DNA of 64,000 nucleotides from Gnetum montanum (lineage: Eukaryota > Streptophyta > Gnetopsida > Gnetales > Gnetaceae): positions 218,536 to 282,535 of the forward strand of contig MNCI01004721.1 in NCBI GenBank assembly GCA_015680685.1. The letters run 5' to 3'. Shown here in pieces: positions 48,787 through 60,629 of the stretch. Made by a program: the position numbers and the translations under genes. Within the stretch, counting starts at the first letter, position 1. Each line of letters begins with the position of its first letter. Below the pieces are notes generated by a model. The model ran no database searches. It was not told the origin of the DNA and saw only the letters and a list, made by a program, of their open reading frames with translations.

Positions 48787-48804
48787 TCCCTGACAATAGC
48801 ACCA
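48787..48804 (-). promoter_or_regulatory. Primer binding site, tRNA-Asp type (F)
   Basis: Minus-strand TGGTGCTATTGTCAGGGA, five transitions away from TGGCGCCGTTGCCGGGGA, one base from the LTR. Confidence 0.75.
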
Positions 48805-48805
48805 A

Positions 48806-49493
48806 TGATGAGCAACGAGTATTTCTTATGCTCAATCATATAAATCACTAGAGTATACACATGATTTGGTTGAATTTTGTGGACTTCTTATACCCAAGCG
48901 GCCTATATCCTTAGATAGTAAAATGTGTGATTACTATCATTGTTTTCCCAATCAATACTTCTGTTAATCTATTCATATGATTAAGTGTGATTGAAGTGTA
49001 AATATTTATTTTTATAATTTTTGTCATTTTCTTTATCTATAGAATGGTTAAATAAAGGAAGGATTAAATATTTAGCTTTACTAATTAATTAACTAAATTA
49101 TCCTAAATGTGGAGCATCTATTTCCACTTTCTATACATAACCTAAACATATACTAACATTGCTAGGTTACCAAGTGTCTACTATTGGACATACCAAATAT
49201 TCTCTTTTAAGATTACCAAGTATTAGTATACTATGCTTGAACTAGTCGTACTCATGTTACTTATAAATTAAAATATTAAATGCATAAGAAAAAGAAAATA
49301 AAGTGCATTCAAAGTAAAATACTAGAAAATAAAATTAAACTAATCCAAGTGCCATACTTGATAGAAGAAATCTCAATTTTATTGTCGTTCATGCAACTAT
49401 GTCCAAGTACATATTGCCCTCAAATAAAATTCCAAACAATCAATTCAATCCATGCTGTGGGCACTTAGAGGAAAACTTTTACTAAGTTCTATA
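48806..49493 (-). repeat. 5' LTR of F, part 1 (R/U5 side)
   Basis: It begins TGATGAGCAACG beside the primer site. Sequence 49160-49493 parallels 26948-27400 (LTR M). It is interrupted at 49494 by element E and resumes at 55844. Confidence 0.8.
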
Positions 49494-50719
49494 TGTGGAC
49501 CTTTTGGTGTGTCAAAACATTAAGTAAAATGGAGACAAAAGTTGTTTGTATTATTGTATGGTTATTGTGTTTGTAGAACTATGTACATGGGAAACCAAGA
49601 TGGGCTAAAGAGGACAAGGAACAAACTATCCTAGAGCTTAAAGAAGGAGGTCACCCACATGTCTTTAAATGAACATCCAAAGAATGTGGACAATGACCTG
49701 ATATTGTACAAGCAAAGTGGACATCATTAAAGCATATGAAAGTTCAAGGTTACAAACAAGAAATGTTGCATTCATCATACAAGTGAAGAAAGATGTCTCT
49801 AGGAAGTAGTAGATATCTTGGTAGATTTGGAGGGGATTCGGATAAAGATGTCTTCAAAAACAACAAGATGTCTTTCTCAAGCAAAGATGTCTTTCATGAG
49901 ACAAAGACATCTTTGCATATTTCAAACTAAGCATAGAAATATGTCTTTCACAAGACAAATATGTCTTCTAGAGTAGAGGCTTTCAAGAGATGTCTTTCAA
50001 GAAATAAAGAAGTATTCCTAGATTTGAAGGGAAATTCAGAGAGACATCTTAGGTGCAAGAAAGACATCTTCCACGACTGTTAATAACCATTAGCTAACTA
50101 CTGCACGAGTTTTGAGAAGGATTTAGCAATACAACAACTATAAGAAGAGGTCATGTGCATTGGGAAATGTGCAAGCATTGTTGTATTCATTGTACAATCA
50201 TTTGTAATCATTGAATTCTCTATTGCTCTTAATTTTCTAATCATTCTAGCTTTGTAAAGTGTGCTAAACCTAACTGTGTAAGGATTAGCAAATTGAGTTG
50301 TAATCATTCATTATATTTTTTGTTCTTGTTGCCCTGAGGGGTTGAGTTCCTTAAGCTTGTTGGGATCTTATGGGATTGAGTTGTTGGTGTTATGGTACAA
50401 CACTTTGGTGCGAAGATCAAAACTATAAAGGTTTTGGAAGCCTTGGAACCACATTTCCAAGCTTGATGGGACTTTGTGGGGTTGAGTGATTTGTGCTATA
50501 GTATAACACTTCAGAGTGGGGCTTGACAATTATATAGGATGTGGATCCTTCAATTACAATTTGAGAGCAACAAAGTCCAGAGGTGTGCTTGCAATCTACC
50601 CTTCGAGTGTGGAGTACCCAAGTTGGAAAACCATGTAAATTTGTGTGTGTGCTTTGTTTGTTTAATTTTTAATTTGGGGAACTTATTCATCCTTCCCCTT
50701 CTAAGTTCAATGTTCCACA
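49494..50719 (+). repeat. 5' LTR of E
   Basis: 1226 bp. Between 49780 and 50075 it holds about ten copies of an AAGATGTCTTT motif in both orientations. The U5 end carries two TTGGGATC/TGGGACTTTGTGGG-like GGGGTTGAGT repeats (50338-50490). Confidence 0.88.
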
Positions 50720-50721
50720 AG

Positions 50722-50733
50722 TGGTATCAGAGC
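50722..50733 (+). promoter_or_regulatory. Primer binding site, initiator tRNA-Met (E)
   Basis: TGGTATCAGAGC, a perfect match to the common plant site, two bases after the LTR end. Confidence 0.9.
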
Positions 50734-50774
50734 ATGGTACTCTTTCTTTTATCATCAACTTCAAAGAATGAACA

Positions 50775-52300
50775 ATGGAGGGGACTTCTTACATAAAGCC
50801 ACCCATTTTCAATAGATTCAACTTCACCTATTTGAAAGAAAAAAATGCAAGGGTTCTTAGAATTCATGGAATTTGAAGTCTGGGAGTCAATCTTGGAAGA
50901 CCACACTCCACCCATTGATGGTACCACCAACATCATCAAGCCTTGCAACCAATGATCACAAGAAGAAAAGGATAAGTTCATGTTTGATTCAAAAGAAAAA
51001 AATTGTTTATATTGTGCATTAAATAAATTTGAATTTAATAGGGTATTAGGATGTAAAACAACCAAAGAAATTTGGAAAAATTTAGAAGCTATTTATGAAG
51101 GAATCTCTATTGTTAACCAACCGAAATTATTAGTTTTGCAAAGTTAATATGATAAACTTAAAATGCAAGAAGGTGAAAAAAAAAAGGATTATTTTTTAGT
51201 GCTAATGATCTTGTTGTAGCCATTAGAGAAATAGGGAAGGACTTGCTTGAAAGCAACAATATCATCTAAATGATCAGAGCTCTACAACTGGAGTTCAAGC
51301 CTAAGGTCATAGTCGTGGACGAAATTGGAGATTTCTCAACTCTGAGATTTGAGGAACTTCAAAGTGCTCTCATCGCCTATGAAATGAATCTCATAAGCAA
51401 AGAAGTGGTTTAAGAAAAACCTATTTCTCTAAAGACTACCTCCAAGGAGAAGGAGATCAATGAGCATGATGAGGGTAATGAAGATGAGATTGCTCTTCTC
51501 TCTCTCAAGGATACTACAACAATTACTTACAAGAAGAAACAAAGGGACATCTTAGTAATAACAAAGACCAAATTTCTTCAAAGGTAGTGAAAGAGGTAGA
51601 ATTTTTTAAATTCTTCCAATCTAGATTTTTCTTCCATAGAGTGTTGGTTTATGCAGGAAGAGGCCATATGGCCTTCGAATGTCCTAGTGATCCAAATGAT
51701 AGCAAAGTTCAACCAAAGAATAGCTCCAATGATGAGAAACTAAAGAAGATCAAACTTTTTACAAGTTGGGATGATGGTAAGCAAAGTAAAGAAGAAGTGT
51801 GAAATTCTCCTAAAGATTCTCATCTCATCTGCATGGCACATATTGATGAATCTTCCTCACATATAGTTGGACAACATGGTAAGTGTGACGAGAGGTATAG
51901 TGAATTCAAAGAAGAAATTTTTCTCTTACATCATTTAACTAGGAAGGCAAAGAAACTAGTGCTTTCTAATTTAAATGCCATTCATGCTTAAATGAAAGAA
52001 GAGATCTTAGACATAAAAGCTAAGATTCAACCACTAACCTCTTGTAACAAGGATTACAACAAGATTCAAGATGAGGAGATCCTTGTAAATCAACCAAAAA
52101 CTTTAGAGGAAGGAACACTTGAAGTTTCAAGCTCAAAATTAAGCATAGTAAGGTTTGATAATTCTGATCATAAGGATGAAACTACTTTATATGTAAAAAC
52201 TATGGTTTTATGCAAACTCTTGATTCTAATGATCAAAATAAGATTAATGCTTAGTCTTGTCAAAAGGGGTTTGATAAGAAAATTATGTAGGTAGCAATAA
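50775..52300 (+). pseudogene. gag of element E (copia type)
   Basis: It starts ATGGAGGGG (50775) and follows a copia gag of the UBN2-like type across several frames: KPPIFNRFNFTYL, FLEFMEFEVWESILEDHTPP, then KFMFDSKEKNCLYCALN. TTKEIWKNLEAIYEG, YDKLKMQEGE and TLRFEELQSALIAYEM (about 50790-51390) follow. The knuckle remnant YAGRGHMAFECP (about 51650-51685) lacks the first two Cys. A Lys/Glu-rich C-terminal part, which may be coiled-coil, runs to about 52300. Frame changes near 50850 and 51180, plus several stops, break it. It ends without protease. Confidence 0.8.
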
Positions 52301-54595
52301 GTGAGAATGAAGAGAAGTGCAGCTTTAAAAATAATGCAAAAGTTAATTCAAAGTTTTATCATAAGGAAAATGAACAAATAGAGACATCACATACACAATC
52401 TAATGAGAGAGAACCTAAGGATGAGGATGTACTTCATGATAGGGGACCTCATCTCAAACTCCATTAATCTTCTCAATTTATCAGCAAGCAAGGTAAGTCA
52501 AGGTAGGTCTCTATCTCTTTACTTGCTAGTTAATAAGGATAGTGTAAATTATCCATGTCTTAGATCAAAAATTTGGAATAACTGTCTAGGTCATTTCTCT
52601 CATTCATTCATAATATTGATTACTTTTGTGAAGATTTATAATAACTCTTGTAATAATTTCCCTTGGTTTGATTTCTTGTCTTGCTCAATCTGAAATTCTT
52701 ATGATGATTTGTTTCTATGCTCATAGTCGTTGGAATGATTTTTGTCATTTATAAGATTAGACAAACCTCTATCAATATTGCTGATTGAAGATCTAGATCT
52801 TTACAAATCAAGCTTAATGTTGATCTATAGTTATAATGTGTTTGTGATTTATTTATTTATTTTTATTTTTTATTTTTGCACACTGATCTTAAAAGCCCAA
52901 GATAAGTAGCACATATGTAAGGGGAGCCTACATCTCAATCATCTTGAGGGTCCTCAATGTAGGGGAGTCCATGGAGACTTCAACCAAAATGTGCAAAGAG
53001 CAAGGAAAGGTCCTCAAAAGGTATTTTCCACTTAATGGAATGGCAAAATCTTGAATGATTGTATGCTGCATATGTGAACTTTCAAATGTGTTTAATGATT
53101 AATCAGATTTATATAGTTAATTCTCTATTAACTTGAACTATTATGTTTGGTACATATGAGGACTTTAAAAGGTATTTAATGATATATGGATACTTAGTTC
53201 TTTATCAACATCAATTGTTTTTAAGTGGTTGTATTTCCTTATTCAAAAAGCAAATATGCATGGTTGTTATATTCAATCTAAAAATTCATAGCTTTTACAT
53301 TCTATTTATGATTTCTTTTGGTTGAAACTAGAATTTTTGATGTCATTGTTTCTATTGGACTAGCTTTTTTGTGATGATCTATCTTTGATCTTTAGTATCA
53401 ATTTATGTGTTGTTCCCCATGGAATTTGAAGTGACAACCCACCTATATGATGTTCAATCATAAGCTTAAGCATAAAGTATCTATTTTTATATAACAAGTA
53501 GTTGATATTATGAGTAATTTCATGATCATTTTTGGGTATCTATGCTTTTAATTGAGCTATCCATTGAATAATTTGCTTTGAGATGAAAATTTTGGAAATT
53601 TTGCATGGTTGGTTTCAAGTTAGAGATTGCTATATGCTCATTTACCAAGATGAAAGATAAATATTAATTTATTTTGAAGAAAAATTAATTGCTCCTCAAC
53701 ATTCACACTTCACTTCAAGCTTAAATATTGGTTCAAAAACTTGAATTAGTTCTTAATATATGTGTGGCAACACTTGTAATATTCTTGCTTTTCTATTTGT
53801 GTGATACTTAATGGAACACCTATTTCTACATGCTCTATCTTTGATATTTTGTATTTACTGATTATTTTTTTGTGATCATACTTACATTTGGAGAAAATTT
53901 CAAGAAGTGTATGAATGTATATTTATTAGCATGTTTTATCTTTGATCAATGGTTTTAGGTGTTGCGTTGCCTTAAAAGAACAACGGAATATGCATGTATG
54001 ACTCATAACTTTGATCTTTAAAATTGATTGTCAATGGTTCTTATTGAATTAATTGCAGCTTCTTATTTTGACCTCAAAAGAGCAATTCTTAATTTTCACA
54101 ATCACACCTTAAGTGGAGGATGTAGTACATTACCTACAACATTGTGAGCAATAACATGATTACTCTATGGGATTCCTTTGTGAAGTTGCATTACCTCACC
54201 ATAAAGATATTCCCATTCGCTAATGTTGTATAAACATGAAGATTATCTGAATTTCAAGCATCTTGCACTACTAATGACTTATTGTTGTAGAGATAGGTTA
54301 CTTAAGACTTTGCTTCACTTCAAGGCTTCATTTCACTTGGAAGGTTTATTCTACTCTTGGAAAATCTGGGGCACCTATTCATGGACCTGATAAATACATA
54401 CTACCTATATCTTTCTAGAATCATGAGTGATACTTGACACTCCATATTATATTGTTCTTTTATATCTTTTCCATCCAAGTTTGTGCACCTTATCCTTTCT
54501 GTTGCTATTCAAAAAGGAGGAGAGTAGTATGGTTCAAGCGATATGATCACTAACCCATTTTCTTAAGTTTTGAACATCACCAAAAATGGGAAGAT
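52301..54595 (+). other. Non-coding interior of E
   Basis: About 2.3 kb, T-rich, between the gag remains and the 3' LTR. I find no pol motif and no ORF that looks real. It may hold decayed non-coding sequence used by the element. Confidence 0.5.
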
Positions 54596-55843
54596 TGTGG
54601 ATCTTTTGGTGTGTTCAAGACATTAAGTAAAATGGAGACAAAATTTTTTTGTATGGTTGTATGGTTATTATGTTTATAGGACTACGTACACAAGAAACTA
54701 AGATGGGCTAAAGAGGACAAGGAATGAACTATCCTAGAGCTTAAAGAAGGAGGTCACCCACATGTCTTCAAACAAACATCTAAAGAATGTGGACAAGGAC
54801 CTGATATTGTACAAGAAAAGTGGACATCATTAAACCATATAAAAGATTAGGGTTGCGAACAAGGAACAATGCATTCATCATATAAGTAAAAAAGAAGAAA
54901 GATGTCTCTGTGAAGCAGCAAACATCTTGGTAGATTTGGAGTGGATTCAGACAAAGACATCTTCAAAACTAGTAAGATGTCTTTCTCAGACAAAGATGTC
55001 TTTCTCAGACAAAGATGTCTTTCATGAGACAAAGACATCTTTGCAAATTGTAAACCAAGTTTAGAAAGATATCTTCCAAAAGACAATGATGTCTTCTAGA
55101 GTAGAGCCTTCAGAAAGACATCTTTTAGGAAATAAAGATGTCTTTCCAAATTGGAAGGCAAATTCAGAGAGACATCTCAGGCATGGGAAAGATGACTCCC
55201 ATGATAGTTAGTGACCATTAACTAGTAATTACACAATTTTCAAAAAATATTCAACAACATGACAACTATAAGAAGACTTCATGTGCACTGGGAAATGTGC
55301 AATCATTATTGTATTCATTGTACAATTATTTGTAATCATTGAATTCTCTGTTGCTTCTCATTGTCTGATCATTTTGGCTTTGTAAAGTGTGTTATACCTA
55401 ACTGTGCAAGGATTAACAAATTGAGTTACAATCATTCCTTATATTTTTTGTTCTTGTTACCTTGAGGGGTTGAGTTTCTTAAGCTTATTGGGATCCTTAA
55501 GGATTGAGTTGTTGGTGCTACGATACAACATTTCGATGCAGAGATCAAGATTGTAAAGGTTGTGGAATCCTTGAAACCATAGTTCCAAGCCTGATAGGAC
55601 CTTCCAAGGTTGAGTGATTTGGGTTGCAGTACAACACTCCAAAGCAGGGCTTGAAAACTATATAGGGTGTGGATCCTTCAATCATTATTTGAGAGCAACA
55701 AAGTTCAAAGGTGTGCTTGCGATCTACCCTTGAGTGTGAAGTACCTAAATTAGGAAACCATGTAAATTTGTGTGTGTGCTTTCTTTGTTTAAGTTTTGAT
55801 TTGGGGAACCTAGTTATTCATCCTCTAAGCTCAACGATCCACA
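54596..55843 (+). repeat. 3' LTR of E
   Basis: 1248 bp. It carries the same AAGATGTCTTT array (about 54900-55190), including a local tandem copy of TCTTTCTCAGACAAAGATG near 54981-55018. The two LTRs are similar with scattered changes, suggesting a more recent insertion than C1. Confidence 0.88.
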
Positions 55844-56018
55844 TTATAAAAAAATTACAAGAGTTTATCTAAGAAATCAATCAAACAGTGCCATAAAATG
55901 GTTGGTGTATGCACTTATATAGGCAACAAGTGGTTTAGTGTTGACGCAGATGCATCAATGCATCCTGAGATGCATCAATGGGCATGCATCGATGCAACTA
56001 CCTTATTCATGCTTCATC
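55844..56018 (-). repeat. 5' LTR of F, part 2 (U3 side)
   Basis: It continues 49493 after removal of E: TATAAAAAAATTACAAGAG parallels 27710-27730. U3 boxes of GATGCATCAATG and GCATGCATCGATGC type lie at 55940-56000. The outer end is near 56018. Confidence 0.75.
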
Positions 56019-56471
56019 TAGTATAAATTAAAATATATGAACTAAAACTTATTGACATATTGGAACTTTATAATCTATAACTTGGTTTTTTTAAATAAAT
56101 AGACTTACCACTAAGCAAATACCTCATTTTCTAGGTATTCATACCTAAAACTATTTGACATATACTTACAATGTATAGTCAATATAATACTTTTGTAGAA
56201 ATGAAGAAAAGCAGAACTACATAGAATCAAATTTATGGCTTACAGATGACAAATCAAATACCCTAACTAGATAAGCAATGTCTCACTCACTATATGGTAC
56301 ATTATTTGAGAGGTGTTAGACCTAAAGAAAACATTGATAATGAATAGAGAAAAGTTAGAGTACATCATAAGCTTGACATTGAGTAGATATCATTGAAATA
56401 TATATATATATATATGGAAAGAAAACACCTTCCAATTCTAGAACTATTTACTCATGTGTATAGCCTTATAG
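56019..56471. other. AT-rich stretch without a gene
   Basis: No coding or element signature recognised. It contains an (AT)n microsatellite at about 56397-56415. Confidence 0.5.
56397..56415. repeat. (AT)n microsatellite
   Basis: Uninterrupted TA/AT run of about 19 bp. Confidence 0.85.
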
Positions 56472-56897
56472 TTGATACTTTGAAAAAAGAGGATCATGTG
56501 CTATATTTTAAATTAATAATGATGTATTAGCCTAGTGGTAAGACTCTTGATTTAACAATGAGGTGTTAGCCTACTAGTAGGACATTTTATTTGCAAGCTC
56601 TAGGTCATGGGTTCGATTCTAGTGGATAATGTTGAGTGATGTAAAGTTCTAATTGGACTATGTATCTTTAGGTGTACCTATGTTTCACTTATTTTGAGTT
56701 TTAATACCCTAGTAAGACTCTTAATTTGAAAAGTATAATGCATGGGTTTAATTTTGGTGGGCAATGCTAAGTTATAGAGTTTTATGTGGATGATAAATAT
56801 CCTTGGATGTACCTATGTTTCACTTATTTTAAGTTCCAACACCCATCTCTTCCCCCCTCTTTCCTAGATCGGCATGCCTTGATACTTTGAAAAAAGA
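56472..56897 (+). mobile_element. tRNA-like SINE dimer with 19-bp target duplications
   Basis: TTGATACTTTGAAAAAAGA occurs at 56472-56490 and again at 56879-56897, enclosing about 390 bp. Inside are pol III promoter-like boxes: A box TAGCCTAGTGG (56528-56538), a second weaker one TAGCCTACTAG (56567-56577), and B box GGTTCGATTC (56610-56619). The block GGTGTACCTATGTTTCACTTATTTT-like recurs at about 56671-56696 and 56806-56831. A degenerate GGGTTTAATTTTGG stands at the B-box position of the second unit (about 56744). This looks like two head-to-tail units. The long target duplication fits L1-type retrotransposition. No poly-A tail is obvious. Confidence 0.7.
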
Positions 56898-57288
56898 AAT
56901 AAGTAAAGAAAATTAATTGTTAGTGGGGAGGAAGGTTTCATATTTATAATATTTACATTACTTTTTAATATTCATAATTGAACTTAAAATAGCAAACGGA
57001 TTTGACATCGAGAGCTATGGCTTAATATCAATTTTTGTATCAAAGTAAGAAAGTGATGGCACTTGTGGAACATCTTCACCTCATCACTTATTATTGATCT
57101 TACATAGAGAATTTTCACCATTAATTATAACCTTCTTATTGATACTAGATTTAATCTTTGAGTTAATAGTATTCTTGTCAAAAAAGAAACTTTGCCTTAT
57201 GAGCTATCTGTCCAAGCTACTTAATACTTTCTCCAATAGCAGTAAAAATATATATAGGAGCTTCTATCTTATCTTAATTCTTTATTGT
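56898..57288. other. AT-rich stretch without a gene
   Basis: About 390 bp between the SINE and the LTR of I, with no recognised feature. ATTGT (57284-57288) is the left flank of the I LTR. Confidence 0.5.
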
Positions 57289-58105
57289 TGATGAGTCACG
57301 TTTTGGGCAACTATGATATCGCGTACAACTATGATATCGTGTACGCGATATCACAGCCCGCCGTTAGTTCTATAAATAAGAGGCGGCTCTCCCTTGTTTC
57401 ACATCCAGTTTTTAGTCCCTTAGCTAAACTCTAGCAGTTGTCCCTTCTTAGAGTTAGAATTATTTTCCAATGTATGCCCACAATGTGGTGATTGTAATTG
57501 TACGACATCCTTTATTCGAGTGTGACGTACTTGGACACACACATGACCGGCAATAAAGATCGAGATTACTTCATCATTGCAGCATTCACTTAGTTTAATT
57601 ATTTATTTATTTAATTGTTATTTACTACTTTTTTAGTTAATCTCTCTCACCCTTAAACACATGTTAAACATGGAATGAGTATGACTTAATCACAAGCATT
57701 TAACTGTGACTACTTAGTAACCTAGTAGCGTACCTAGGCCATGCATTTGGTAATCCCAGTGGTAGTTGTGCATGAGGTCTAAGATGTGTACAAATGATTA
57801 AGGAACAGATGCTCATTCCACTTAAGCTAGCTTAGATTCTCTCACACTCTCTCTCCTAGATTAGTTAATATTACTTTCCATTGCCTTAAGGAGTAGCGTT
57901 AGATTAGGAACCACATCATACACCTCACTCTAGACTAAACCATACGTTACAAAGCTAATACTAGTCCAGGTGGGAAGATAGCGAACTGCAACCTAAGGCT
58001 AACTATCTAGATGCCACAACTAGTCCATCTGCAGAGTTCGACCAGATCGCACGTGTAACACTCGTAATTGTATGGTTGAGTGTAGGGGTACCTCGCCACT
58101 CATCA
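57289..58105 (+). repeat. 5' LTR of I
   Basis: 817 bp, TGATGAGTCACG ... CACTCATCA. GATATCGCG-type boxes lie at 57315-57356, TATAAATA at 57371-57378, and then TAAGAGGCGGCTCTCCCTTG as in C. Confidence 0.88.
57371..57378 (+). promoter_or_regulatory. TATA box of I LTR
   Basis: TATAAATA after the U3 palindromes, in the same context as C. Confidence 0.6.
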
Positions 58106-58106
58106 T

Positions 58107-58124
58107 TGGTGTCGTTGCTGGGGA
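58107..58124 (+). promoter_or_regulatory. Primer binding site, tRNA-Asp type (I)
   Basis: TGGTGTCGTTGCTGGGGA, with three C-to-T changes relative to the tRNA-Asp complement and no other difference. Confidence 0.85.
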
Positions 58125-58242
58125 TGGTGCTAGTTATCTAGATTAGTTATATCATACAAGGTCACTGTATAGGAATTAACAATATATCTGTTAGAAAGAA
58201 ATAATTTAAGTCACCTGTAAATTCACACACAACTTCACAACA

Positions 58243-60238
58243 ATGCCTCTCTTACAAGATCACAATAATGCCACACTTAGTGAGGAAGTTCATTGGAGAA
58301 CCAATGAACTATATGATGATGAAGATTGGAGTAGACAACCTGAAGTGGGGGTTTCTTATAGACATCAACAAAAGCAACGTCATTCCAACACACAAAAGCA
58401 TAACTTACCCAATGATGATGAACCCCTACTAGCCACTACAAGCTTAACACAAATACAGGAGGCTGTTTGAATCTCCCGTAGGCATCGTAAAGAGAGCCAT
58501 CTCCTAGGCTCGATTTAAACAACTTTCCTACCTTTTCAAGAGGCTATGACTTAGATCTGCATCAACATTTACAAGCCTTCTATGATGCCTATACATGGAA
58601 TAACATTGATAATGGTTGGCAAAAACTTAAGCTCTTTCCTATGACACTCGTTGACCAAGCAAGAGTATGGTATAGATCATTAAAACCAAATTCATATGAC
58701 GTTGGTCAACAATGGTAGAAGTCTTTAATGAAAAACATCAAACCTACGCAAGAGTGTCAGCCTTGAGGAAACAAATCCAAGGATGGAAACAAGCACAACA
58801 TGAACCCTTGGACATGGCCTTAGAAAGATATTATGCACTATTAAAAAACTATCCAGGCCATGGGTTTTCCGAGGAAAGGCTAATGTACCATCTCATTGAT
58901 GGAATTTGTGATGCAACAAGAGAGACCTTAGGAATGTATGCCCAAGGTCAACTATACAAACTACGAACCCATCAAATCCAAGAGCTTATTAAGCGGGTAG
59001 CAAAAGAAGAAGGAGAATTGGCTAGATGGGAGAGTGTTGAAAAACATCAATGGGACCAAAATCTCAACTTAACAAAGGTCCATGATCATAAAAAGGAGAA
59101 ATCAACCAATCTCAAGGTGGAAACATCATCTTTGCCAACACAACAAACATTAGAAGAGGTTGAGGCAAAGATCAATAAGATGTTGGAATGGACACATAAA
59201 AAGTGTCGAGAATTTATCAACATCATTGGAGATACAGTTTTGACAACCCAAGAAGTAGGACAAAACATTAGACAATCAGAAAGAAGGGATAAGAAAAATA
59301 AGAACTCAACTGCCAATCATACATATGAATGCAACATATTCCTGTATGATCACCCCAAGGGCCAATGTCCAATATTGTTACATTTACATGAGCATTGGGG
59401 AAACACATTACATCCAGAGTTCATACAGAGATACTGTGTTCGATCACAGTGACAATAATCCTAGTCGTGGGGGAGACCACCCCTAAACTGGAGACACCCT
59501 TCGTATCATTCAAACCCAAACGCTTATCTTGTTCAACATCCTGTTTCTCCAACTGGATCAACATACTCTATCTCACCACATTATCATTCTCCTCAATACC
59601 ATTAGCCCATACCTTCAACACAACCACTTCCTTGTGCACCTTATACTCCTCCTAACTTTCAACATTCTCATCCTTTCCCTCCTTCCACAATGCCACCAAC
59701 TGTTCCTAAGGTACCTACACCACAGCAACAACCCACAAACATCACTTGTACTACTACTTCCAACAGCTGTGAGAAACCTCAGTAACATCAAAAGCGCCCC
59801 TTCTTTAAACATGACCGTAAGAAGGGACAACACAATTCCAAGGCCACTGCATCCTCCAACTCAGCACAAGCTCAACATTGTGGTTCCCTCTTACCTTCGA
59901 ACCCAATGCCTCATGTTACTTCATTAGGGCCATCAACTAACACTCCAACAACCATACGGCCCAATGAACACAATCATTGAAGGAAACATCCCAATCCTTA
60001 CATACCATCTAACGGTCCTAAATATCATAGTGGGTCAACTCATTATCTGGGAACTACATCGTATAAATTGCCCCACTATACTTACTATAATTGAGTGTGT
60101 GAACCTCGATGGGGTGAGTATGACCAGGCCCCAATATTTTCAACATGCAAGGATCCTCATATTCCATTTATTAATCCTTACCATCTTCAACCGATTAGTT
60201 ATGGGGGATACCCCCATTCTAGTAACAAGCAGGGTTAA
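58243..60238 (+). pseudogene. gag of element I
   Basis: It starts ATGCCTCTC (58243). The N-terminal part contains DDEPLLATTSLTQIQEAV. The core is DLHQHLQAFYDAYT, QKLKLFPMTLVDQA, FNEKHQTYARVSALRKQIQG, EPLDMALERYYALLKNYPGH and YAQGQLYKLRTHQIQEL, then AKEEGEL (58550-59030). The block 58712-59452 is open for 246 codons, the longest intact stretch in the window. It includes a coiled-coil-like EEVEAKINKMLEW. The knuckle CNIFLYDHPKGQCP has lost its second Cys (about 59331-59372). A Pro/Gln/Tyr-rich tail follows in another frame, ending SYGGYPHSSNKQG (about 60238). Frame changes occur near 58480, 58700 and 59395. No protease follows. Confidence 0.85.
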
Positions 60239-60629
60239 TAAATATTTTTCATTTTCTTTCATTTTACAACTTTTTGTTTTCCAGTTTTTCATTTTTCAAT
60301 TTCTTGTTTTATCTTTTCATCTTTTTGTATTTTTGTCTTTTTACATTTTTTATAAGTAATCTCGTCTACTAATGAAACACTCATGTGGATCGTTGGTTGA
60401 GGTGTGTTCTATGTTATTAAGTCTTGAGCGATCAATTATTTGGAACAGTGAGCCCATTACACCCACTCATCCACTCTACAAATAAGAGGTTTTGTTCGAG
60501 GGTATAGTGATATTCTTGACATTTTTATAAACATAAAATCAATTTTGTGTTCATTGTACTATAGAAAAGTCTGANATAAAATCAATTTTGTGTTCATTGT
60601 ACTATAGAAAAGTCTGATACAAACCTTTA
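60239..60629 (+). other. T-rich non-coding start of the I 3' region
   Basis: A T-rich tract (60240-60355) is followed by sequence matching C1 10440-10640 (a CAATAATAAGAGGTT-like block). A single N at 60575 separates two copies of the same 42 bp (60533-60574 and 60576-60617). Confidence 0.65.

Larger units (their letters stand above)
49494..55843 (+). mobile_element. Element E: gag-only copia-type LTR retrotransposon inserted in the F LTR
   Basis: The LTRs are 49494-50719 and 54596-55843, both starting TGTGGA(C/T)CTTTTGGTGTGT and ending CCACA. It has a tRNA-Met primer site, a gag reading region and a purine-rich AAAAATGGGAAGAT before the 3' LTR. Flanks are CTATA (49489-49493) and TTATA (55844-55848), a 5-bp duplication with one change. 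No RT or integrase is visible in the 3.9 kb interior, so it is non-autonomous. Confidence 0.85.
57289..60625 (+). mobile_element. Element I: gag-only non-autonomous element, 3' truncated
   Basis: 5' LTR 57289-58105, tRNA-Asp primer site, gag 58243-60238 and the beginning of the C1-like non-coding region (up to about 60625). No 3' LTR follows; LINE sequence begins instead, with an N-marked join at 60575. It is similar in layout and gag to C1. Confidence 0.8.

Noticed and set aside
56019-56045. ATAAATTAAAATAT after the F LTR resembling the sequence after LTR M (27477 onward)
   Set aside because: The similarity lasts only about 15 AT-rich bases, so I do not take it as evidence of LTR-in-LTR insertion or preferred target.
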